This document shows, one piece after another, positions 50,101 through 61,144 of a stretch of 64,000 nucleotides of DNA (positions are counted from its first letter, which is position 1; each line of letters begins with the position of its first letter). A program made the position numbers and the translations under genes. The stretch is taken from NCBI GenBank assembly GCA_000149265.1, contig CH002915.1, positions 196,133 to 260,132 on the forward strand. The letters run 5' to 3'. Under the pieces are notes generated by a model. The model made no database searches. It was not told the DNA's origin and saw nothing but the letters and a program-made list of their open reading frames with translations. Source of the DNA: Ciona savignyi. Lineage: Eukaryota; Chordata; Ascidiacea; Phlebobranchia; Cionidae.

Positions 50101-53100
50101 ACTAAACTGGACAGAATAATGTATGTATGCACAAGAACAAAAGTATAACATGAATTGGATATATAGTGAATTCCCAACAGGCAGAAGAATATAAAGGAAC
50201 GCTTGATTTTAAAAATTTTTATTGTCGATACTTTTAATAAATATTTGTAACATTTGAACTACAAAATGCATCGACTTATCTTAACATACCTAAGACATTG
50301 AAAATGTTATGTCAACTTGGGCAGTGGTAAGAGCTGACTGACGACAACAATAATCAAATAATCAAAATTTAATTAAGCTAAATCATTAACAATGTCCCAG
50401 TCATATTAAATTAAAAATTGAACCTGTAGTTTGCTGAGGTTGTATATGCACGGGTGGTGTTGATTTTTTATCGGATATTACTTTGTCCCTGTTGGAAACA
50501 CCTGATAAAAATGATTAATTATAATAAAGGAACAATTTAGTTGTCAAATAATTAGTCACAACTTAATTTTACAGTTAAATAAGCAGACCCAACCAAACAG
50601 CTTTAGTGGGTTAGTACTTTACATACTAGTCGAAAGATTAATAGATTGAAACCAGGTGCTAGCTAGAATGTGGCTTCATTGGGCAGAGCCCTTAAAGGAC
50701 AATGTTTGAAAGCCCTTGGGTGTTTCCATTTAATAATATAAACGTGAGTATCATATCATAATTTTAAACCTCCAAATTGCCGAGCTTTTGGTTGAATTGG
50801 TAATCTTGATTTGGTAGTAGAGGGCAGCTTCAGATTATCTGATAACAATGATTAATTGTGATGGATGCTGAATTAAAATTAATAAAACTCAAGTTCTACA
50901 GTTTGACAAGCAAGCTTGGCCAATGGAATTTAACCATAGTAAATTATGCTATGATATTTTAAATCCTTAAAATGGGGAGAAACAGCTTTCACTTTGCCGA
51001 TGATATACCAATATTTAAAAAATAAATTAAAGTTTTATTTTACATTTCTTGTTTTTAAAATTGGCAGTTGATATGAGTTTTAAAGTGATAAATGGTGATG
51101 GATAAATAAAAATGGTACCTGATAAAAATGGTTAATTATGATAAAGGATCAATTTAGTTGTTAAATAATAAGTCACAATTCAATTTTACAGTTTGATAAG
51201 CAGACTCAACCAAAGAGCTTTGGTGGGTAAGTACTTTACATACTAGTCGAAAGATTAATAGATCGAAACCAGGTGCTAGCTAGAATGTGGCTTCATTGGG
51301 CAGAGCCCTTGAAGGACAATGTTTGAAAGCTTTAGAGGGTGGTAGGCCTACTACAATTAAAGTAACGTCTCAACCACATACAACAAACTGCAAAGCTCTG
51401 TTAAACCGATCGTGGGTGAGAAAAAGTACATTTATTTTGTTATAAAATGTTGAATATCCACTAGAAACTGAATTAAGCTAAATTATCAAACCGTTGTCCC
51501 GGTCATATTAAATTAAGAGTACGACAATAAATTAGTCCGACTGATTAGCTTGATGGTTTATTTTGTCACCTTTCAGCCAAAGGGTTGCAGATTGAAACTG
51601 ATCTCTAACGGATTAATGGGTTCTACTAAATTAAAGACAGTGTGAATCATACACAACACACTGTAATAGCTCCGGCAACCCGACGGTGGGCGCAGGATAA
51701 TCTAACGATTGCCCAGGTGTTAACCCCCTTGGGTGATTCCATTTAATAATATAAACGTGAATATCATATCATAATTTTAAACCTCCAAATTGCCGAGCTT
51801 TTGATTGAACTGGTAATCTTGATTTGATAGTAGCGGGCAGCTCTTGACTATCTGATAACAATGATTAATTATGATGGATGCTGAATTAAAATTAATACAA
51901 CTCAAGTTCTACAGTTTGACAAGCAAGCTTGGCCAATGGAATTTAACCATAGTAAATTATGCTATGATATTTTAAATCCTTAAAATGGGGAGAAACAGCT
52001 TTCACTTTGCCGATGATATACCAATATTTAAAAAAGAAAATAAAGTTTTATTTTACATTTCTTGTTTTTAAAATTGGCAGACGAATTTTGAGGTAATAAA
52101 TAGTGATAAACACAACTTTGACTTTATTAAATTTAATGGTTATTCGCATATAAAAAATGGTCTAAAAACCCGCAGGCTTTGATATTATATCGATATGATT
52201 AACAGCATTGTTTAAGTCATAAGTTAATTTGAACTTAATATTTTTAATAAAAAACTTACAATTTTTTTTGGCCTTTTCCGGTTTTTCTTTCCATTTCATA
52301 GCTACCTTATCTTTTAACAACCACAATGTAACTAGAATGCACCAAGTGAGAAGGAGAGAGGTGAATATGATGAAAATAGTAGTATCACAACTCTGGATAT
52401 TTGTGGTGGTACACTGCACAACTTTATTTGCTGTGATTGAACTTGTTTATTTGAAGCCGATTCTAAAGTTTCAATGGACAATAGAATGCCTGTCAATCAT
52501 AGATTGTACATTGACATTACCTTAATGCCTGTTTGCTGATAAGACACAATATGTCCAGCTAGTTAATTCAGTTGGCTAGATGGTCAGCCAGGGCTAACAA
52601 TCAGTCAAATTTCGGGCGAGTAAGAATTAACTTGCGTGTGGAAGCTCATGCGAGTAACGCAAGTGAATCTTTTACATGAGAGTAAATCGTTTACCGCGAC
52701 CGTTTTTTTATGATGCTTCTGTAAGTATTATAGAATCTAGTATTCGAATGTGCCATTTGTATAATAAAAAGCGGTGGTAATGTTGAGAATTTGTTTATAT
52801 TCTCTTATCCGTCAGTTGCAGAAAACGGTCGCATTAAACGTTAGTTTATATTTGCAAGAGTAAATTCTTACTCGCATAGCGTGGAATTTTGGCCCTGGTC
52901 AGACAAACAAATATGCATAATATCCTATCCAGTACTGAAAAAAAGTGTTAGTGTAATAATGTCAGCTTTTCATATCAATAAATAAAAGCCCCTCTAAAAA
53001 ATATTTTGCTTTACAAATGAAATGGAAGCGTTTTTTATGTCTCGCCACCAATAGGTATATATATATGGAGATGGAGAAGCCAAGTTTTTGGATAAATGGT

Positions 53101-54839
53101 ATGTCCCTTTGTATTACCTATTTGATTGTAATATTCAGGCAGTTATTTTAACAATTGTAGTTTTGGTCATTTCTAATAGGATTGGGGTGCTTTACTAAAG
53201 TTCAGACTTCGAAGATAACAGACCAGAAAAGATATATTTATGATAGGAGAATAGGATATTCATGTTTATCCCGTAAATGGGAAAACCAAGCGGGTTAACA
53301 CACGGGCAATTGTCAGATCACAGTGCGCCCACCGTTGGTTATCAGATAACCTGGCGGCCACGGGAGATATTTTAGTGTGTTGAGTATGATAGACTTGTTC
53401 TAGCGACCAATTTCGAACCTGCACCCTTTCCTTTGACATGTCACACTAAGCCACCAGATTAACCGCATTAAACCGCCAGACTAATAAAGGTAAACATGCC
53501 TGTAGTTAATGGAGGTTCCACAAATACAGTTGAAAAATTGGGGCAATCACATTTCGGTAATGGATATTTAACTTCAGCATGCGGTGTTGAAGTTAATGCT
53601 TCTTTAAACATCAGCATACATTTATTGTCAATTCTTGTGAAACCGTTTTCACAACCGCACTGTAATATTAAAAAATGAAAAGTTTACATGCAACACACAA
53701 GCGTTATGTTCAAATTTATTTTTAATTAGGGTTATATGTGTATATCACGGGTGTAGAACTAACACATATGGGACAAGTGTACATGATGGTGATTTGAGGA
53801 AAAAATTTAAGATATCATTGATATTTTATCTATGTTTTTTGTATCAATGCAATTGGCATCAAACTTGTGATAATTCTGTTCCTGTTAGACACTTTTTAGC
53901 CTTAATATGACTTTTATGATACCTTAAACGACCAAGTGGACATAAGCGAGCAGTCGGCAACCTTTTAAATGCGTATTCCAGTTTAATAATGATATCATAA
54001 GGGCACCTTCGTGCGTCGACCATTGTTATGTACTGTTCACACAGTCAACAACCTAATTTAAATATTAGTATTTAAGTTTAAGTCTGTTTGATATACATGC
54101 TTTATAAATTGTAAGACATGATTTTATGCAGCGTAGACAGTTTGAGTTTGCACATGCTTATACATAGATTTTAGCGAGCGCATCAAATCATGTGGCTTGC
54201 CATAAAAAAACCTCTTGCCAGTGCCATTCTTTGTACATGTGCCATGGGTTACAAATATATGCCTGGACTCCAAATTGTTTTCTTACCAATGCCTGCTGGC
54301 TGGTAGTCCCAGCAAATACGGTGACTTCGTTTTGTCCATCACATACTCTCTGTGGAGCACAATAGGAGTCTTTCGACCACCTGCAATTTACAGGTTGAAA
54401 AATAACGCTGATAAAAAGGTACTTTGAAATGATACCAAAACCTTAACGAATATGTTTTTGAACTTTGGTTATGCTTTTTCAGTTAAGTTTGATGATCATC
54501 AATTTTAATTGTGAACAGCAAGGTAATATGAAAAAAACAGCGAATAAATATAGACACGGATTAGTATCATAGATAATTAAAACTTTAATCTCGAATTAAA
54601 TTTACCATGTGCAAGGATACAAATGACACACTTTTAAACATTACTTACTCGGTTGAGTAATACCCTTCAGGGCATGGTACACAGCGTGGCCATGTCTTCA
54701 AAGCACTTCCGCTCAATCCACATTTGTCCCAATCCGAATATTGAGAGTCGATCCTGTACCCTGGTGGACACCGATAACACTTGTTGGGTATTGAACTACC
54801 ATCTTCGGTGGGATAGTTGTATGTTGGGTAATTCGGTTG
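44176..54839 (-). CDS. gene B: death-domain receptor of the TNF-receptor superfamily (5' exon missing)
   Basis: Twelve exons (high to low): 54839-54649, 54380-54287, 53659-53500, 52430-52260, 51851-51783, 50838-50770, 50501-50424, 48771-48595, 47571-47476, 45780-45727, 45449-45348 and 44321-44176. They join in frame to 468 residues and a TGA; from the third exon on every intron is phase 1. Residues about 20-110 are TNFR-type cysteine-rich repeats (CYRCPPGYR, CVPCPEGYYS, GTTSQQALCGC). One helix is at about 167-187, then a basic stop-transfer. The tail has PQQTT (273-277), fitting the PxQxT TRAF-binding motif, and proline-rich parts. Residues about 388-465 form a death domain (FFQYGMRLVSSEINIL; ILKAITNWRQKYP; IEHLIRACRDCDLNGLAEEL). 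The domain set predicts apoptosis or NF-kB signalling. The intron after exon three would use a GC donor. The signal-peptide exon was not found. Confidence 0.88.
44402..44696 (-). mobile_element. tRNA-derived SINE, full length, in the death-domain intron of gene B
   Basis: Tail AGGATAGGATAATTATGGTT to head AGACCAACCAGCCGGAC. It lies in the intron that splits the death domain. Confidence 0.9.
44985..45044 (+). mobile_element. older SINE tail fragment, target of the next insertion
   Basis: GAGGTGATTTGACGATTGCC to CACCTTGCGTT; the sequence resumes at 45307 after the nested element. Confidence 0.7.
45044..45306 (-). mobile_element. tRNA-derived SINE, nested, with 11-bp target-site duplication
   Basis: Reverse copy with tail AGGATAGGATATTCATG and head end AGACCAACCGGCCGGA. 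CACCTTGCGTT is present on both sides (45033-45043 and 45307-45317), a clean duplication of the older SINE into which it inserted. Confidence 0.92.
45805..46090 (-). mobile_element. tRNA-derived SINE in intron of gene B
   Basis: AGGATAGGATATTCATGTTT to the head end CCAGACTAAGCGGTTGG. It begins about 25 bp from exon 45780-45727. A tail fragment in + orientation is at about 46430-46555. Confidence 0.85.
46745..47160 (+). repeat. 76-bp tandem repeat, about five units, intron of gene B
   Basis: Units contain CCATACACATTTCCACACAA, ATCAACCTTGATAAGCAC and TGTCCATCTGTGCCACAT. The first unit is diverged. Confidence 0.88.
47186..47470 (+). mobile_element. tRNA-derived SINE abutting a splice donor of gene B
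   Basis: Head CCGGCCGGTTGGTCTAGCG to tail CCGACCCTATCCT. The tail ends at 47470, only five bases from the exon boundary at 47476, so the donor reads GTAAT followed directly by SINE tail. Confidence 0.88.
47641..47775 (+). repeat. 35-bp tandem repeat, four units, intron of gene B
   Basis: Units are built from GAGATTTACCCAAATTTACA and TCAACCAGTTGGCTT, near the acceptor side of exon 47571-47476. Confidence 0.9.
48182..48475 (-). mobile_element. tRNA-derived SINE, diverged, intron of gene B
   Basis: AGGATAGGATATTCATCTTT to a degenerate head near 48475. Two further degenerate + copies lie at about 49150-49395 and 49590-49765. Confidence 0.8.
49150..49765 (+). mobile_element. two degenerate SINE copies, intron of gene B
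   Basis: First copy about 49150-49395 (AAATAGCTTGGTGGGCTAGT head-like, CATGGGGATAACCATGAATA tail). Second copy about 49590-49765 (CACTGCAATAGCTCCGGTAG). Between them and downstream to 50420 no further feature was identified, apart from a block at 49995-50105 (GTTCTAACAACTGTCGTTTG) related in reverse to the 59827 insertion. Confidence 0.65.
50505..52100. repeat. tandem duplication carrying a tail exon of gene B
   Basis: About 50505-51105 and 51110-52100 are copies in direct order: both include an old SINE remnant (CATACTAGTCGAAAGATTAA), the exon block, GACAAGCAAGCTTGGCCAAT and a GATGATATACCAATATTTAA block. The second copy is longer because it holds extra SINE sequence (about 51330-51768). Both exon copies keep splice sites and frame. 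Confidence 0.88.
51534..51768 (+). mobile_element. tRNA-derived SINE within the tandem duplication
   Basis: Diverged head (AGTCCGACTGATTAGCTTGA) and better preserved body (AATAGCTCCGGCAACCCGAC). Confidence 0.75.
53243..53490 (-). mobile_element. tRNA-derived SINE next to the third exon of gene B
   Basis: AATAGGATATTCATGTTTAT through a rearranged head part ending at about 53490 with a repeated AACCGC..AAACCGCCAGACTAA. It stops about 10 bp from exon 53659-53500, just inside the intron with the GC donor. Confidence 0.8.
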
Positions 54840-57438
54840 CTGCATCTCAAAAACTATTTAAATATATATATCATTCAATAGATTTGTTGGTTAGAAGGGT
54901 ATTTTAGGCGAAGGGTTGCAGGTTCGAATCTAGTCACTAGCTGTTCGGTTGATTTATATGTTAATCCCCCTAACCCACGATGTTAAAAGGTACACCTCTT
55001 TGTACCTCAATGAAATACTTAATTTTGTAAGTTTATTGTTTATCAACCACATGGTAGTGCTTCCACTATGGTAGAACGATATTTAAATGTGCCAAAATAT
55101 AGCGTATCGCTGTGGAGGACTTCCCTGTACTGGTAGATAACATGACCAATTTATACAAAAAAATAAAACTTAGGGGTTTACCCTGGGGGAATTCCCTAAA
55201 CTTTATTAATTCTCGCTTTTCAGTCGATTATTTTTTGGCGATCATAGTGCCTAACATGTTTACTCAATTTAAGCTAATTTAGTCATTTTTTAGTTCACTT
55301 TAAAAAGATGTTTAAAGATACTTTCAAAATTCCTTCGGGTAATACCCCAAAATTTAAACGTAAGAGGGAATCGTCAGATTATATACCTTGCATTTATCTT
55401 TCTGGTTAACGAAGTTGTTGCGGTATGTTGTTTATGATTAAGATGTTTATTAATTGTTTGTGATCTCATAAAACCATTGGGTGTAATCAATGTCCGTTAA
55501 TTGTCTTACCAAAGGCACAGCGTACCATCTACCGACAAGTTACGAGGCTAAAACACAATGGCTGAAACCAAAAAATCTAAGAAAAAAACACTAAACTAAA
55601 ATAGCTAAAAAACATTAAGCTAAGAAATAATATACATTGTTCTAAACAATATTGTTGCAAAATCATAATTTAGGTGTGACATCTCTATTTGGTCTTGTAA
55701 CACGTCGACAACTACCGGTTGGCCATAGTTTGCTATAGCCCTTCGGTTCACTTCGTCAGCTGCACTATAACTGGAATTAGAAAACCGAACACGTAAACCG
55801 TGCTACATAACATGTATGGGCGTAAAAAACATTCTGGCAAGTGTAACAAGAACGAAGACTGTTTTTCTGCACTTTCGGTATTTTTGCCGCAGATATTTTT
55901 TTAAAGTCTGGAAAGGAAAGTTTACCTAAATTTGTAAAAAAAGTAAAAGAAATAAATAATTAACTCCACAAAAAAAAACAGAGTAAAATCAAATGGGGTT
56001 CCCCTGGGAATTCTGATGAGAACCCATTATGATGTACTAAACTGAAGAGTGTCAACCACGTGTTTGCCACCACTTTTTTAACCCCCCTTTTTCAAAGCCC
56101 ACTTCCGCATGTAAAAGCGACGGGTTGCCTGATGGTTACATTACCTCTTTCGGTATGTTTTATACAAATTGTTCAACCGAATTACTTTTCAAAATTTGAA
56201 ATCCTTTTTTTCTGAATAAAGTATTTACGTTGGTATATACAAAGAAAACAACTATTAAAAAAAGAAAAATGCTATAAAATGTCCAACTCGATTGAAACTC
56301 TTTTGGTTTTCACATTGGAGGTAAAAATGTAAAAAACGTGTTTAATACCGATATAGTGAATTGATTTTAATGATATACAACTAAATATACAACAACATAT
56401 TAATTATATAGTAGCTAACCTATAAAAATTTGACCTCGATTACATATTTTCTTCCGTACATTTTGAGTTTGGTTAAGTTTATGAGGAGGTAAAACGTTAT
56501 TTAAATTTATTGCCTACTTTATTTGGCGTTCATACAGATTGAACACTACTTTGAGTTCAGTTGAGTGCTGAAAGGTTTCCCGAAAATGGTACACGGTGGG
56601 TATACGGGGTTTCCAAATATTTTTGTTTGCATTAAAATTCCGCATCAAGCTGTGTTTGTTTGTGTGTTTTATATTTTACGGTATTTTCGTGGTAACTTGG
56701 GTATATGTTCTTTATTTAGAGTCCGTTTAAACTTTTCTCGGTTTATTTTATTCCTTTACACGTTTCTTTGCAATTTTAGGTGACTAATCTTTACCAGGCC
56801 CGGAATATTGGGAGTAAACGACTAATCAGAGCCGAAAATGCCCTAAACGGCAGTGCATGTTTCTTTAAAATCCGTAGATATCGGCAATAATGCCCCAACA
56901 TGCTGAAAATTGGCATTTCCGTGATAGCGGACTTCTCCTTGGGGTTTCTGTGAAATTAAAGGTCGAAAAAAACTAAAATTAAAGGTCGAAGCAAAGGCAT
57001 ACCGGTTAAGATTCCTAAAAGTTTCAACCTGATTGGATAACGTGTTCTATTCATTGGCCTGGGAACCAAACACACCTTACGAGCGTGGAGCAGAAAAAAA
57101 TACATATATATATAGTAAAAAAACGTTACACCTTAAGCATAAGATATACCAAGCATGATTAAGTTACCGCGAAAACCAATCATTTCTGCGTGCAGAAACG
57201 TATAGTGTTACATCGCCACAGCCAATGCGTTTCGCCCTAATGACTTTCCCTTTTTTCTTTTTGGTCTGGTTTTTCCATTTCCAACTATTACGTATATCTA
57301 GTAGTATTGTTTTCATTTATAACAAACGAGCTAAAAGGTTATGTGATAAAATTTGAATTATATATCTTCATGATATATAATATAGAGCTTGTTATATTGT
57401 ATTGTTGTTCTATTTGAATAAGCCTGATAAGATAGTAC
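54840..57438. other. upstream of gene B, no signal-peptide exon recognised
   Basis: A head scrap of the SINE is at 54907-54955 and a degenerate reverse body at about 55370-55560. A GGGGGAATTCCC block of the 330-bp family is at about 55185. I could not find a convincing first exon (ATG, hydrophobic stretch, phase-0 donor) on the minus strand here. Confidence 0.45.
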
Positions 57439-57690
57439 GACCGGTTAGTTTGCAGGTTCTAAACTGGTCGCTAGCTACCTAGTTGTGTCCTTGAGCAAGG
57501 CATTTAACGGACATTGCCTGTACCCAGCGTATTAATGGGTTCTAGTAAATTGAAGGAACGTGTGTAACATATACAGCATACTGCAATAGCTCCGGTAACC
57601 CGACGGTGGGCGCGAAGTGATCTGACGATTGCCCGTGTGTTAACCCCCTTGGTTTTCCCACTCACGGGGATAAACATAAATATCCTATCA
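57439..57690 (+). mobile_element. tRNA-derived SINE, head-truncated
   Basis: CCGGTTAGTTTGCAGGTTCT, body, and tail GGGGATAAACATAAATATCC. It runs directly into the 47-bp minisatellite. Confidence 0.85.
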
Positions 57691-57705
57691 TATATAAAAT
57701 ATATG

Positions 57706-58813
57706 GATAAAATTTAGACGGCGTATAACCAATTAATAGATATCTATGCGCAAATAAAATTTAGATGGCGTATAACCAATTAATAGATATCTATGCGCAA
57801 ATAAAATTTAGATGGCGTATAACCAATTAATAGATATCTATGCGCAAATAAAATTTAGATGGCGTATAACCAATTAGTAGATATTTATGCGCAAATAAAA
57901 TTTAGATGGCGTATAACCAATTAGTAGATATTTATGCGCAAATAAAATTTAGATGGCGTATAACCAATTAGTAGATATTTATGCGCAAATAAAATTTAGA
58001 TGGCGTATAACCAATTAGTAGATATTTATGCGCAAATAAAATTTAGATGGCGTATAACCAAATAGTAGATATCTATGCGCAAATAAAATTTAGATGGCGT
58101 ATAACCAATTAGTAGATATTTATGCGCAAATAAAATTTAGATGGCGTATAACCAATTAGTAGATATTTATGCGCAAATAAAATTTAGATGGCGTATAACC
58201 AATTAGTAGATATTTATGCGCAAATAAAATTTAGATGGCGTATAACCAATTAGTAGATATCTATGCGCAAATAAAATTTAGATGGCGTATAACCAATTAA
58301 TAGATATCTATGCGCAAATAAAATTTAGATGCCGTATAACCAATTAGTAGATATTTATGCGCAAATAAAATTTAGATGGCGTATAACCAATTAGTAGATA
58401 TCTATGCGCAAATAAAATTTAGATGGCGTATAACCAATTAGTAGATATTTATGCGCAAATAAAAATTAATGGCGTATAACCAATTAGTAGATATTTATGC
58501 GCAAATAAAATTTAGATGGCGTATAACCAATTAGTAGATATCTATGCGCAAATAAAATTTAGATGGCGTATAACCAATTAGTAGATATTTATGCGCAAAT
58601 AAAATTTAGATGGCGTATAACCAATTAGTAGATATCTATGCGCAAATAAAATTTAGATGGCGTATAACCAATTAGTAGATATCTATGCGCAAATAAAATT
58701 AAGATGGCGTATAACCAATTAGTAGATATTTATGCGCAAATAAAATTTAGATGGCGTATAACCAATTAGTAGATATCTATGCGCAAATAAAATTTAGATG
58801 GCGTATAACCAAG
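57706..58813 (+). repeat. 47-bp minisatellite, about 23 units, ending at a gap
   Basis: Units are built from AAATAAAATTTAGATGGCGT and ATAACCAATTAGTAGATATT plus TATGCGC. Two variants alternate irregularly: GATATCTATGCGC and GATATTTATGCGC. The first units have TTAATAG instead of TTAGTAG. The array runs into a 100-N gap, so its length is unknown. Confidence 0.96.
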
Positions 58814-58913
58814 NNNNNNNNNNNNNNNNNNNNNNNNNNNNNNNNNNNNNNNNNNNNNNNNNNNNNNNNNNNNNNNNNNNNNNNNNNNNNNNNNNNNNNN
58901 NNNNNNNNNNNNN
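58814..58913. other. assembly gap (100 N) at the end of the minisatellite
   Basis: Exactly 100 undefined bases; the minisatellite probably extends into it. Confidence 0.98.
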
Positions 58914-59129
58914 GCCGTAGTTAACAGATTTGCCTATTTTTTTATACCAGTGACGCCAAAATGGTTTCTTTCTTACACCTTGATATATTGAATAAGCGGT
59001 AAACATTAACTTGTTGGCAGCAACGTATTGGTGTTCTTGATTTGTTTACGCTTTCTCATATATCTTATTGAAACCCTATCAACAAATCACACATTCTTGA
59101 TCTGTTATACAACTTTTGTACTGTTCTAC

Positions 59130-60680
59130 ATCACTGAATACCTATTAAGGGGTTTTGTCGTTTGAGGAACTGTTATACCAACGAAAACCCTCATTTCTAT
59201 CTCACTGTTAGTTAACAAACATGCCACCCGTTTGTACCTTTTATTCAGTGTGCGCCTCGGTGTAGCACGTGACATTGCGTGCTGTACCTCTCTATCCTTT
59301 TGTGTTGCTCTTTCCATCTCTCTTATCATGCCAGTTGTTTGGCGCTATAGTTGTTCGATACATGCTTAATGTAATATTGACAATGTTGCTGTGAACAAAT
59401 GGATCGTAAATCAGGTAACTCACAAGTTCATGGACTGTTTACTCCAATTCCCAAGTGAAAACATTGCTAAATATAACTTTTATTATCAATCATTTAATCC
59501 AAACTATTATTTTAGCATTGTCATAATAAAAATTCTCTTTAGCTAAACTGTTTAAAAACTCGTTAATAACTATGTAACACCAGATGGTGTGTCACGATGG
59601 TCGATGGGACTTAATTAACTTCTCAATTAAGCCTGTACTGATAAACAATTACCCCGACAAACTTATTTACTGGTGTACTGATACAAATTAAGCTTTCTTG
59701 TCGTTTTAAGAAAGTGTAAGTCCAACATTTTACGAAAACCCCCATTTTCTCGGGCTCTTAGCTGACCAACAGGCCACCCTTTTGTATCTTTAATATAGTG
59801 TGCGCCTCGGTGTAGCACGTGACATTAGTTTTAGTTTAGTTTATTCATTTTTTTGCCCCAGTATTTAAAAATGGCAAGCGAATAAAATAATGACACGGGA
59901 ACAGGAAAAGACGGCAAAACGAACAGTCGTTAAACACGTCATTAAAGGGGAAAAAGATAAGAAAAACCCCCTAAAATGAAAAGATAAGAAAAAAACCTAA
60001 AATGAAATTCCACTAATGTCAGATGACACTATTAGTTTCAAGCACACTTACCGGGGCATATTTACAATAAATATTCTTATTATGACACACTAATTGCATA
60101 ACACTAATGCATTTGATTAATACTTATGTAGGAGTGTGAAAAAGGAGCACTACGGTAGTGCGCTAAAATAACAAAAAAGAAAAACAAAACAAACAAAATG
60201 TTAAAATAAATAAATAATAAATATGAAAAAATAAATAAATAAATAAATAGCAAGCCAAAGAAGGGTTGCCACTTGCCAGTAAAGAAAAATATTGTGTGCT
60301 GTACCTTTCTCCCCATTTTTTCTGTTGCTCTCTCCATCTCTCTTATTAAGCCAGTTGTTTGTTACACGCTTGACGTAATATTGACACTGTTGCTGTGAAC
60401 CAACGGAACGTAAATCAGTTTACTCCAATTCCAAAGTGCATACATTGCTAAATATAACTTTTCTTATTAGCCTACCAATCATTTAATCTAAACTATTATT
60501 TTAGTATTGTCATGTGTCATAATAAAAATTATTCTTAGCTTAACTGTTTAAAAACTCGTTAATAACTATGTAAACGTGCTCGACTGAGCTCACAGATAAA
60601 CCACGCGAAAATTACATAACACCAGATGGTGTACGTGTCACGATGGGACTTATTTAACTTCTCAATTAAGCCTTTACTGT
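59130..60680. repeat. tandem duplication of a non-coding segment, second copy interrupted
   Basis: First copy about 59130-59665, second about 59700-60680. Both contain TGTGCGCCTCGGTGTAGCAC, CTCTCTTAT..GCCAGTTGTTTG, AACTGTTTAAAAACTCGTTA and CACCAGATGGTGT blocks. The second copy is interrupted at 59827-60293. No exon was recognised. Confidence 0.8.
59827..60293 (+). mobile_element. 467-bp insertion, repeat family also seen at 32190
   Basis: In the first copy CACGTGACATT runs directly into GCGTGCTGTACC (59271-59276 onward). In the second copy it is split by this segment, which starts AGTTTTAGTTTAGTTTATTC and includes TTTTTTGCCCCAGTATTTAA. Only ATT is shared at both borders. Confidence 0.75.
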
Positions 60681-60795
60681 ACGGTCGTGTGGCCAAATGG
60701 TTACCGCGACCGATACATATACCGACTCTTGTACAAAAAACGGTCCTAGTGACGAGCCCATCATAGGCTCGAAACTTGGCTCGGTAACAAAAAAA
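60679..60795 (+). mobile_element. second tRNA-derived SINE family, best copy
   Basis: ACGGTCGTGTGGCCAAATGG (box A-like), ACCGCGACCGATACATATAC, a GTGACGAGCCCATCATAGG block, GGCTCGAAACTTGGCTCGG (box B-like) and an A-rich tail. Total about 115 bp. Confidence 0.78.
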
Positions 60796-60857
60796 AATTA
60801 AGCCTTAAGCGTTTACTAATAAACAATTACCACGGCATTTTTATTAAAGTAGAATTT

Positions 60858-61067
60858 CCACCATCGGGTTACAGGAGCTATTGCAGTGTGTTGTATATGA
60901 CACACACGTTCCTTCAATTTGGTAGAACCCATAAATCTGCTATAGGTTCAGGCAACGTCTGTAAGTTCCTTGCCCTATGACACAACCGACAAGCTACTGA
61001 CCGGTTTCGAATCTACAATCCTTCGGATGAAAGGCGACGCAATAAACCACTAGACCAATGTGTTGGG
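60858..61067 (-). mobile_element. tRNA-derived SINE, tail lost
   Basis: ACCATCGGGTTACAGGAGCT to the head end AAACCACTAGACCAATGTG. Confidence 0.82.
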
Positions 61068-61144
61068 GCTAGATACTTTAGAATTAATCATGCGTTGCGT
61101 TTGTACAATCGAAGGTTGACAACATTTAACGATATAAGTTAAAA

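Noticed and set aside
57706..58813. CRISPR-like regular repeat
   Set aside because: The 47-bp units are contiguous tandem repeats without unique spacers, in a eukaryotic genome.
58794..59006. ORF containing a run of X
   Set aside because: It spans the 100-N gap and is made partly of minisatellite.
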